Shown: positions 39,301 to 44,759 of the stretch, in pieces
Layout: each line of letters opens with the position of its first letter
How positions within the stretch are numbered: the stretch's first letter is position 1
Source of the DNA: Sphingobacteriales bacterium
Lineage (GTDB): Bacteria > Bacteroidota > Bacteroidia > Chitinophagales > Chitinophagaceae
Assembly: GCA_004144175.1 (NCBI GenBank)
Contig: SEFT01000006.1
Location: 62,001 to 126,000, forward strand
DNA length: 64,000 nucleotides
Direction: 5' to 3'
Made by a program: the position numbers and the translations under genes
The notes under the pieces: generated by a model
What the model was told of the DNA's origin: nothing
What the model saw: the letters and a program-made list of their open reading frames with translations, nothing else
Database searches by the model: none

Positions 39301-42276
39301 ACGGCTATTGCACCATTCGATGCTTGTGGTAATATCGTTAACTACAGCACATCGGTAAGCGGCGTTCCTACACCGGCTCTGTCGTACACCTTCACAGGTG
39401 CTACTACGGGCAGCGGTTCAGGAAACGGTAGCGGTGCGATGTTCAATAAAGGCGTGACTAATGTTACTGTTACTGCTTCGAATGCTTGCGGTAACAAAAC
39501 ATGCACATTCACAGTGACTGTATCAGATGTTACGGCTCCATCAATGGTAACTCCGGCTGCTGCAACAGTTAGCTGTCAGGATGCCACTACAACAGCGGCG
39601 CTGGGTACAGCTACGGCAACGGACAACTGTAGCGGAACAGTAGCTATTGGCTATAGCGATGCAAGCACACAGAATGCAGATGTGAACAATGCAGCTCATT
39701 ACAACTATACAATCACGCGTACATGGACTGCAACGGATGCATCTAACAACACGACTACGACCACACAAACGATAACAGTACAAGACGTGACTGATCCGGT
39801 TCTGTCGGTACCTGCTGCTACTACAGTTAGCTGCCATGCATCTACTGCTACCAGCGCCACAGGTACAGCTACTGCTACCGACAATTGCAGCCCTGTAACG
39901 GTGACTTATGCAGATGCAAGCACGCAAAATGCGAATGCTGCAAATGCGGGTCATTATAACTATACCATTACCCGCACATGGACGGCAACGGACGTGACTG
40001 GTAATACGGTAAGCGGCACACAACTGATAACTGTTGAAGATGTAACAGACCCAACTATCGCTGCTCCTGCAAGTGTAACGGTAAGCTGCGATGCTTCTAC
40101 GGCTACGTCGGCTACCGGCACAGCAACAGGCAACGATAATTGTAGCCCTGTAAATGTGACCTATACTGATGCCAGTACCCAAGATGCAGATGCGAACAAC
40201 GCGGCACATTACAACTACAGCATAACACGTACATGGACTGTGACGGACGCATCGGGCAACGATGTATCTGCTACACAGGTGATCACGGTACAAGATGTGG
40301 CTGATCCATCTATCTCTACCCCGGCCGGCGTAACGGTAAGCTGCAGCGGTTCTACTGCTACTACTGCCACAGGCGTAGCTACGGGTAACGATAATTGCAG
40401 CCCGGTTGCTGTTACTTACGGCGATGTAAGCACACAGAACACTGATGCAAACAATGCAGGTCACTACAACTACACCATCACACGTACATGGACGGTTACC
40501 GATGTTTCAGGAAATGACGTATCCGGTACACAGATCATCACAGTAGAAGACGTGACTGATCCTTCAATAGCTGCACCTGCAAATGTTACAGTTAACTGCC
40601 AGGATGCTACTACGGTAGCCGCAGTGGGTACTGCAACAGGTGCAGACAATTGCAGCCCTGTAGCGATTACCTACAGTGATGCAAGCACACAAAATGCCAG
40701 CTCAACCAGCAGCGCTCATTACAACTATACGATCACACGTACATGGACGGCAACAGATGTGTCAGGCAATGATGTATCGGCTGTACAAACGATAACCGTA
40801 CAAGACGTAACAGCGCCGGCTATCAGCTGCCCTGCCAATGCTACCGTAAGCTGCGATGCTTCTACGGCAACATCGGCTACCGGTACAGCAACAGGTAACG
40901 ACAATTGCAGCGCAGTGGCTATCAGTTATACAGATGTAAGCACACAGAACGCGAATACGAACAACGCAGGATATTACAACTATACCATTACCCGCACATG
41001 GAAAGCAGAAGATGCAAGCGGCAACTTCTCTACATGCAACCAGGTAATAACGGTACAGGATGTAGCCAATCCTACTATCTCTTGCCCTGCGAGTGTAACG
41101 GTAAACTGCCAGGATGCCAAGACGCCAACAGCGCTGGGTACCGCAACAGGCAGCGACAACTGCAGCCCTGTATCGATCACGTACAGCGATGTAAGCACAC
41201 AAAATGCAAGCAATGCAACTGCGGGTCATTATAACTACACCATTACACGTACGTGGAAGGCTATGGATGTAACAGGCAACTTTACTACCTGCAACCAGGT
41301 AATAACAGTACAGGATGTGACTGCACCCGTGGTTACATGCCCTGCTAACATCACGACAAGCTGTAAGACGGCAACCAGCTTCACTGGTTCTGCAACGGCT
41401 TCTGATAATTGCAGCCCGGTAACGATTACCTATACCGACGCAAGTACACAGAGCAGCAATACAGCAAGTGCGGCTTACTACAGCTATGCCATTACACGTA
41501 CATGGAAAGCACAGGATGTAAGCGGCAACTTCAGCACATGCAACCAGGTAATAACAGTGAAAGCGTTCAACAATGCAGCGATCGCAGTAACGCCTGTTAA
41601 TACCATCAATGCTAACCATGCTAACTATACCATCTACCGCGGCTACGGACCTCAAACGGTAACCCTGGCAGCTACAGTATCGGGCGGTGTAGGTACGCTG
41701 AGCTACAGCTGGACACCAAGTGCAACGGTAGCAAATCCGGCAAGCGCAACTACCAGCGTTAGCCCGACTACGACTACCACTTACACAGTTACCATTACAG
41801 ATGCTACAGGTTGCACCATTACGAAGAGCATGACTATCTACGTAATAGATGTACGTTGTGACAAGAAAGTGAAGATCTGCCACATACCTCCGGGTAACAC
41901 AGGTAATCCTCAGCAACTGTGCCTGCCTGAGTCTGCAATTGCAGCCCACCTGGCACACGGATGCCGCCTGGGAGATTGTTCGCAGTCGAAGGAAGAGCCG
42001 GTAGCTGAAGACGGAGACGTTCCAATGAATCCTCCGGTGATGAATGAAGTGAAGGTTTATCCTAACCCGAATACAGGCGTATTTGTAATAGATATGCCGG
42101 TAGGTACTAAGAATGCCAGTGTCCTCATTATGGATATGGCCGGAAAAGTGATAGAGCGCAGAGTGACCGCAAATACCGAAAGGATGCAGTTCGACCTGAG
42201 TAACATTGCCAAAGGCTGTTACATGATACAGGTATCAGGCGACAGAACTTACAGAAGTAAAATTGTGATACAATAA
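30400..42276 (+). CDS. Giant modular surface protein (adhesin) with T9SS sorting domain
   Basis: 3958 residues. A signal peptide ends near ANAA. Modules in order by base position: four large beta-strand-rich units, each opening with a YYWxGGTGxW-like motif (30481, 32125, 33370, 34606); a SprB repeat with PKD-like WNFGDF segment (35637-36090); two further SprB repeats (36090-36560); a HYR domain (36570-36810); a choice-of-anchor-D domain (36813-37175); two GGGSYC repeats (37445-37970); a LamG/concanavalin-like domain (38220-38700); a second anchor-D domain (38900-39250); HYR-like units including eight near-identical 85-residue copies (39526-41562); a Cys/His segment (ICHIPPGN, 41872); and a T9SS type A tail (KVYPNPNTG to the end). 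It likely acts in adhesion, gliding or biofilm formation outside the outer membrane (inference). A strong terminator follows. Confidence 0.93.
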   Translation: MKSFAPLLRWTLSLAIVCLGSVANAADYYWKGGTGQWTDLTHWATTSGGSVSPTIVPTPLDNVIFDGNSFPSNGGTVTISFQSFCNNFTVTSGVGSGVTFNFNNGLLISGALSSAPTGTLTWNQTTLLQVANGISLSKVNYNMAASNSNVTVAAGNLTLSNGAHWNYTSNATVALSGAGATIVMDGTARYTQNNGTLNIGGSMTVPSGATFNSQCSKNFVGNFVMQAGALGTIGGTWNIQNGSFKLDPAANITIGGMAVYLNTTAANNYEIETGGRDVKRIELNGTNFNAEYKLVDNFNATGDGLFIYANKFKSNGKDIRCARFYSWTSGVLSIDLTGTDTVFADYEFRIYPSTNTTFIGSPVIKMTSANHMTFIPGSKIMGDVIINNTNTGDAQIHLQYMATVRDMIINGNGRQYLRMYDNGTYRNFIFNHTNTAVNSTGAQTMDVYGNNTITGSFIYNAASANMKPTWNFQGSNTINVLNWNNDISYWRLGGNTTQTITDLKPMTGTCARPIFIQSMNTGIQGRISQATGSVVADWVLLQDSRAMGGAAFTATNAIDLGNNTGWTITPISAQTFYWIGGTGNWNDPAHWSLSSGGAAGCAVPTRIDSVVFDTASFTATNQFCTINQNAECKNMIWRNIKTGAGINGSSQIDIYGSLELSATMNYNHGGYILFQSTTAGNTIRTNGKTVTSYFQFQCLNSNNGEYTLLDKLTSTNWVLINYGKFYSGGNDIDVHSFYANDYFNRVDFTGTSLIRVNNYFRMWTNTTLVLPITTEIRFDGVNHFYFQSNASSYATRKTYGLVTMTNPNTAGYELLMQGNFNSVHKLRINYHGNNRIHFEQNYSTYDSIIANYTHPNYNTDLHFNIYGQYDTVNAVVVRSTGSARPRVFIPYWMKINNLYIQNASEWTVWPNTNQVSTYGNITLLGTCSPKMLVRNTTAGSNQAIINCTGTATADNCLMKDIKIQGGGTYTSNNSVNAGNVTGWTVGNGTNYYWIGGTGNWNDGNKWALNSGGTASGCIPTQADNVFFDVNSFTAQNQTVNVNVAAQFKNMVWNNVNKPILGGGSTLECFGSLTLAPNVAWNNSNWLYFQSRSTGNTVKASGVTLGNVIFNGEGTYTGGWSLQDSIKVTNDLVFRTGSFSSNGYNLAGRSIYNDNNSALNNIDFTGTTNINVNSQFRMEPSTVFNIGDAAIRYTFSNSNFVFNGGNRTYKDVYFNTGTGTPIIDMNGNNTVNNVYITASTWPTINLNNNATYNDISMVFTNATTNIPQVKLAGTNNINTLSITSTGNGGPYITLQENNTFNSLVASGLGTRLYLGSARTQTVNNVLALGNGSFPVMVQATTAGTQATIYKPSGLVCLDYVLMKDIKGNGLSNGAGGIQTQYFAGASSVNLGNNTNWTFSSCNAYYWVGDGGNWSDVGHWATSSGGTTLHSAPPSASDNVFFDANSFTQSGQTVTINVANAACKNMKWASASFNPTLAGNTNIDIYGDLDLITAMNQSFTGNWNFEADDDDNTLNSAGKSMTNVNFIGGNSGQGKWTLQNPLVVSNDLNLDNGTLASNNKNITTKNFNSTTSNTRSLQLGSSTVTINNGSWNPSTLNNATLVEGTSTIVVTGNTSASFLGNGLTYNNVTFTANPALSASITGSNTVSNTLTISAGMDLSVASSSVQTMGNLVANASCGSPISLHASTGGTFATFSKSSGVVNVKFLNIQDMKAQGGATYNANFSSNLGGNTGWNFTSAPNIDATVSSTFVNCSSNNNGTATVDTVLGGITPYTYLWSTSETSRSISSLIPGTYTVKVTDSSGCSVTKNINVVNNPATITAVPFSTSASNVCQGTAISFTAGTPAQAVSGYSWNFGDFSASTAQNFTKTYGAAGTYNVSLSYIDANGCPAIATSVVRVSSVSRTINSTNISCNGAANGTITVNATGGIPPYQYSIDNGASYVSSGSFTSLTPGTYTVRVKDSINCSAAAQNVTISQPAQQLSFSASVTGVTCAGTANGGILVSAAGGTVPYNYSINNGILYLTSNNFQNLTTGNYNVIVRDANGCVAATQAKTISVSDNVKPTITCPGNISTGSTGCTQFVTVPAPATGDNCGVASVTNSYNNTANASDEYPVGITQVIWTVVDVNNNVERCTMTVTITGPEINITGNNNTIVDGDNTPATSDNTDFGSVTTGGTVTKSFVIKNAGTTNLVINSVGITGVNASSFAIPSATYPVTITPGNVYTVNASFMPVTLGSYSAVLNVNNTDCDESAYEFAIAGTGICPQLTASVTGTTAVCPGANAAINFGGQANNVVTYAVNGGANQTITLNGAGSASLTVTPAATSTYAIVSVSDGTCSNGISGQSATVIINQLPVAYTVTGGGSYCNGGTGVAIGLSNSQSGVSYQLVNGTTNVGSPVSGNGLAISFGNQMAAGTYSVVATNNSTSCVNNMSNTTAVSINNLPAVYNVSGGGSYCSGGTGVAIGLSGSETGVNYQLKNGNTNVGSAVAGTGSAISFGSMTTAGAYTVVATNAITSCVSNMGGNAAVVINPLPTVLTSATNPVNAGFTLTLTASGASTYAWSGPGGFTATGSPATRTSMQLADAGVYTVTGTDANGCSNTASVSVTVNPPATALSFGNGNDYIVSANNIDITGNQPRTIEYWGRLNGGYQHQVNWGTTGQDNRAFGTFTVDNVLLFYGWSSGDFVVSNFTPDNNLHHIAVSYDGTDVRFYVDGVLKNQVARSLNTGNGKVYIGVREDVANNVANYSGSLDEVRIWNRVLCTEEIQLHKNCELNGNENGLVLHYKLNHGFVNANNAGVITAVDNSPSGNNGTLVNFSLTGTSSNWIANGGASGSCAPYTVADINLKGNGNTILNNTTALSTANNTDMGTTAVGTPVTKQFTVENTGSAPLVVSGISFTGTGAAMFSTSGISFPATVAAGGKATFNVVFNGTGVATYNATVNIASNDCDENPYKYAVKGVTTCSMPAFTSCPSNQTAIAPFDACGNIVNYSTSVSGVPTPALSYTFTGATTGSGSGNGSGAMFNKGVTNVTVTASNACGNKTCTFTVTVSDVTAPSMVTPAAATVSCQDATTTAALGTATATDNCSGTVAIGYSDASTQNADVNNAAHYNYTITRTWTATDASNNTTTTTQTITVQDVTDPVLSVPAATTVSCHASTATSATGTATATDNCSPVTVTYADASTQNANAANAGHYNYTITRTWTATDVTGNTVSGTQLITVEDVTDPTIAAPASVTVSCDASTATSATGTATGNDNCSPVNVTYTDASTQDADANNAAHYNYSITRTWTVTDASGNDVSATQVITVQDVADPSISTPAGVTVSCSGSTATTATGVATGNDNCSPVAVTYGDVSTQNTDANNAGHYNYTITRTWTVTDVSGNDVSGTQIITVEDVTDPSIAAPANVTVNCQDATTVAAVGTATGADNCSPVAITYSDASTQNASSTSSAHYNYTITRTWTATDVSGNDVSAVQTITVQDVTAPAISCPANATVSCDASTATSATGTATGNDNCSAVAISYTDVSTQNANTNNAGYYNYTITRTWKAEDASGNFSTCNQVITVQDVANPTISCPASVTVNCQDAKTPTALGTATGSDNCSPVSITYSDVSTQNASNATAGHYNYTITRTWKAMDVTGNFTTCNQVITVQDVTAPVVTCPANITTSCKTATSFTGSATASDNCSPVTITYTDASTQSSNTASAAYYSYAITRTWKAQDVSGNFSTCNQVITVKAFNNAAIAVTPVNTINANHANYTIYRGYGPQTVTLAATVSGGVGTLSYSWTPSATVANPASATTSVSPTTTTTYTVTITDATGCTITKSMTIYVIDVRCDKKVKICHIPPGNTGNPQQLCLPESAIAAHLAHGCRLGDCSQSKEEPVAEDGDVPMNPPVMNEVKVYPNPNTGVFVIDMPVGTKNASVLIMDMAGKVIERRVTANTERMQFDLSNIAKGCYMIQVSGDRTYRSKIVIQ
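30481..35610 (+). repeat. Four large internal repeats in the giant adhesin
   Basis: Units begin at 30481, 32125, 33370 and 34606 with YYWKGGTGQW, FYWIGGTGNW, YYWIGGTGNW and YYWVGDGGNW, each followed within 40 residues by a D(N/S)VxFDxxSF motif. The units are about 548, 415, 412 and 335 residues long. They are rich in Asn, Thr and Gly with regular short strands, like beta-helix or autotransporter-type passenger domains. Confidence 0.75.
39526..41562 (+). repeat. Eight tandem 255-bp repeats (HYR-like) in the giant adhesin
   Basis: Copies start at 39526, 39784, 40039, 40294, 40549, 40804, 41059 and 41314: spacing is 258 once and then 255 six times; the last copy is two codons short. Each begins D-V-(T/A)-x-P and contains TATxxDNCSPV, STQ, YNY(T/S)ITRTW and a closing ITV(Q/E). 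Cys pairs are conserved, so each copy is probably one disulfide-bonded immunoglobulin-like domain. Confidence 0.9.
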
Positions 42277-42298
42277 GGCTTGGGTGCTGTAAGTATAC

Positions 42299-42332
42299 AA
42301 AGGGTATCACCGAGAGGTGGTACCCTTTTTTC
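42299..42332 (+). terminator. Strong rho-independent terminator after the giant adhesin
   Basis: AAAGGGTATCACC (42299-42311) pairs with GGTGGTACCCTTT (42316-42328) with one G-T pair, closing a GAGA tetraloop, followed by a T run. It lies 22 bases after the stop codon. Confidence 0.9.
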
Positions 42333-42426
42333 ATTCTTGGTCGGAGGAGTATGCAGTGCAAATCGCTCATTATAAAACACTTGTCAGAGTGCTTGATTTT
42401 TCCGATCGTTGATGCTTCTGAATCCC

Positions 42427-42434
42427 TATCTTAG
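42427..42434 (+). promoter_or_regulatory. -7 box candidate for the 25-residue-repeat protein
   Basis: TATCTTAG differs from TAnnTTTG by one base and lies 15 bases before the ATG at 42450. No well-spaced -33 element is visible. Confidence 0.35.
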
Positions 42435-42449
42435 TACAAATAATTACCT

Positions 42450-42977
42450 ATGAAGCTGGGCCTTACACTCATTGCCTTTTTGACAATCACCGCTGCGCAG
42501 GCACAGGATGTTTCGCGCGATAATCTCGGTAACAAGAATACCGTGGTCAGGGATGTAAACGGCAATATCAGCGGGCGCACCAAATCCGACCGTAGCTCCA
42601 ATGGCGATATCACTACCACCTTTTATGATGATCGCGGTCGAATCACAGGTAAGAGTATCTCCACCACGCGTATGTCGGGCGATATAGAGACTACCTACTA
42701 TGACGACATGAACCGGGTGATAAAAAAGACCACTACTACCACCTACGGCAGCGGCGACCAGAAGACTACCGGCACCGACCAGAATGGACGAAGCACAGGC
42801 ACCAGCTATAGCACCCAGTACGGCGACGACCGAACTAAGACAACAAACTACGACAACCGGGGAAGTTATACTGGCAGCAGCGAATCAACGACCGGCGAGC
42901 ATGGACGCCGCGATACCCGTTATTATGACAAAAATGGGCGGAAAACCGGCAGCAGCGAGGGCAATACAGGACGCTAG
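42450..42977 (+). CDS. Secreted protein of 25-residue YD-like repeats, unknown function
   Basis: 175 residues. A signal peptide (MKLGLTLIAFLTITAAQAQ) is followed from residue 34 by five complete 25-residue repeats and a sixth of 17 residues. The repeat pattern is roughly (Y/T/R)-D-x-x-G-R-x-T-G-x-S-x-S-T-T-x-x-x-G-D-x-x-T-T-x. The (Y)D..GR..G pattern recalls the YD repeats of RHS proteins, but the whole protein is tiny and has no other domain. It is highly polar, rich in Thr, Ser, Gly, Asp and Arg, with no sorting domain. It stands alone between the adhesin terminator and the kinase cluster. A short extracellular beta-solenoid or fibre is possible (inference). Function unknown. Confidence 0.75.
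   Translation: MKLGLTLIAFLTITAAQAQDVSRDNLGNKNTVVRDVNGNISGRTKSDRSSNGDITTTFYDDRGRITGKSISTTRMSGDIETTYYDDMNRVIKKTTTTTYGSGDQKTTGTDQNGRSTGTSYSTQYGDDRTKTTNYDNRGSYTGSSESTTGEHGRRDTRYYDKNGRKTGSSEGNTGR
42549..42974 (+). repeat. 75-bp tandem repeats coding 25-residue units
   Basis: Five full 75-base units and one partial unit, in exact register with no insertions or deletions. The conserved protein core is YDxxGRxTGxS. DNA identity is modest, so the repeat is old or selected at protein level. Confidence 0.8.
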
Positions 42978-43112
42978 TCATAGTTTTTTCATATTCAGGG
43001 ATATTAGCGTACTCATGGCACCCTTTTTTTGTGTTTTATTCTGATACTTATTTGTGTATCAACGCGGAAGATTTTCCATTAAATAAAATTCAATATACCA
43101 TCCCGTTTTTTC

Positions 43113-43120
43113 TATTTTTG
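43113..43120 (+). promoter_or_regulatory. -7 box directly in front of the REC-PAS kinase gene
   Basis: TATTTTTG is an exact TAnnTTTG match ending 5 bases before the ATG at 43126, so transcription would start at or next to the start codon. The gene cannot start later, because MILIVDD is the first strand of its REC domain. Confidence 0.45.
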
Positions 43121-43125
43121 ATTGT

Positions 43126-44733
43126 ATGATCCTGATAGTTGATGACAGACAAGAGAATATATTTTCTCTTAAAAGGATCCTTGAGCTGAACGGATTTGAA
43201 GTAGATACTGCGGACTCTGGTGAAGAAGCCCTGAAGAAAACCTTGAAAAAACAGTATGCACTCATCATACTGGATGTCCAGATGCCTGGCATGGATGGCT
43301 TTGAAGTTGCGGAAGCGCTTTCGGGCTTCCGCAAGGCAAAAGACACACCCATCATCTTTCTTTCCGCCGTCAATACGGATAAGAAGTTTATTACAAAAGG
43401 ATTCAATTCCGGTGGAATTGACTACATAACCAAGCCTGTTGATCCCGACATCCTCATACTGAAGGTGCGGACCTTCTATCGCCTGTACGAACAGACCAAA
43501 GCGCTGTATGATGCCCAACTGGCGCTGCAAGAAGAAATAGACGTACGTAAACGCGCCGAAGAGGCCCTGAAGCTGAAAGTAGAGGAACAACATACCATAC
43601 TGGAAACTTTGCCGCAGATAGCCTTTATGGCCGATGCTTCCGGAAGGATAGAGTATGTGAACGAACATTGGTATACCTATGCCGACACCATCGACAAGTT
43701 TCCGGAGCCCGATATGGGCGAAAAATGCCTGAAACAAAAGATACAGGATGCCATAGCTGCTGGTAAGCCACTGGTAACAGAAGTAAGGCTGAAGCAGCTA
43801 AGAAAAGACGTATACAGGCACTACCTGCTAAAGATGATGCCCGTGATGCTGGATGGCGCAGCCGTCAACTGGGTGGGCACCTTTACCGATATACATGAAC
43901 AAAAGACGGTAAATGAAATGCTGGAACAGCACGTAGCCGAGCGCACGCAGGAGCTGGTAGAGTCCAACCGTCAATTGGAGGCTACGAACTTTGATCTGCA
44001 GCAGTTTGCCTCCGTAGCTTCGCACGACCTGAAAGAGCCTTTGCGGAAGATACAGGTCTTTAGCTCTATTATAAAAGACAAATACAACGATGAATGTGAT
44101 AGCGCAATAGCCAGCTATATAGAGCGTATCATAGAGTCTTCGCAACGTATGAGCGGGCTTATTACCGATTTGCTCAGCTATTCCCGTTTGTCGGCCAGCG
44201 AGCTGTTTAAACCCGTTGATCTCAATAGCATCATTTCTATTATCCTCGAAGACTTGGAGATAACGGTAAAAGAGAAAGGGGCGATCCTCCATATTGCCAA
44301 CCTGCCAATAATAGAGGCCATACCGGGGCAGATAAAACAGGTGTTTCAAAATATCATCAGTAATGCTATTAAATTCTCTCAGGAAGGTGTAGCGCCGGAA
44401 ATATCCATATCTGCTGAGCGGGTAATGGACAAGGATTTTCTAAGCCCGCTGGACGATGAAGGTGAATATTACCGCATTTCGGTAAGTGATAACGGTATAG
44501 GATTCGATGAAAAATACCTGCACAAGATATTTACCATATTCCAGCGACTTAATGCCCGCCAATCGTACGAAGGCACTGGTATAGGCCTGGCAATAGCCAA
44601 GCGTATCATCGAGAACCATAATGGTCTTATTACCGCACGCAGTCAGGTCGACCAGGGCGCTACGTTCGTTATTGTGCTTCCTTTAAAACGAGCCATAGGC
44701 GCATCAGGCAATATGGCTGCTGCACAATTATAA
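43126..44733 (+). CDS. REC-PAS hybrid histidine kinase
   Basis: 535 residues. The N-terminal REC domain has the acidic pair in LIVDDRQ, phospho-acceptor Asp50 (IILDVQMPGMDG) and Lys in YITKPVD. A coiled coil (about 125-165) leads into a PAS domain (about 160-270: TLPQIAFMADASGRIEYVNEHW). A second coiled coil precedes the HisKA domain with His300 in VASHDLKEPLRKIQ. The HATPase domain has an N-box (NIISNAIKFS) and GTGIGLAIAKR. There is no membrane segment, so this is a soluble kinase controlled by phosphorylation of its own REC, a relay intermediate. It leads a cluster of five co-directional signalling genes; the next gene begins 26 bases after its stop. Confidence 0.92.
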   Translation: MILIVDDRQENIFSLKRILELNGFEVDTADSGEEALKKTLKKQYALIILDVQMPGMDGFEVAEALSGFRKAKDTPIIFLSAVNTDKKFITKGFNSGGIDYITKPVDPDILILKVRTFYRLYEQTKALYDAQLALQEEIDVRKRAEEALKLKVEEQHTILETLPQIAFMADASGRIEYVNEHWYTYADTIDKFPEPDMGEKCLKQKIQDAIAAGKPLVTEVRLKQLRKDVYRHYLLKMMPVMLDGAAVNWVGTFTDIHEQKTVNEMLEQHVAERTQELVESNRQLEATNFDLQQFASVASHDLKEPLRKIQVFSSIIKDKYNDECDSAIASYIERIIESSQRMSGLITDLLSYSRLSASELFKPVDLNSIISIILEDLEITVKEKGAILHIANLPIIEAIPGQIKQVFQNIISNAIKFSQEGVAPEISISAERVMDKDFLSPLDDEGEYYRISVSDNGIGFDEKYLHKIFTIFQRLNARQSYEGTGIGLAIAKRIIENHNGLITARSQVDQGATFVIVLPLKRAIGASGNMAAAQL

Positions 44734-44759
44734 TAACACCCACATAACACAACACTGAA

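Noticed and set aside
39526-41562. Regular repeats that could suggest a CRISPR or satellite array
   Set aside because: Period is 255 bases, always a multiple of three, and each copy codes a HYR-like domain in the adhesin frame.
40762-41958. Minus-strand frame of 398 residues, Cys/Tyr/Arg-rich
   Set aside because: Antisense of the tandem-repeat adhesin; its own repetition only mirrors the sense repeats.
42784-43044. 86-residue frame overlapping the 25-residue-repeat protein
   Set aside because: Out-of-frame shadow; the 42450 frame has a signal peptide and exact repeats.
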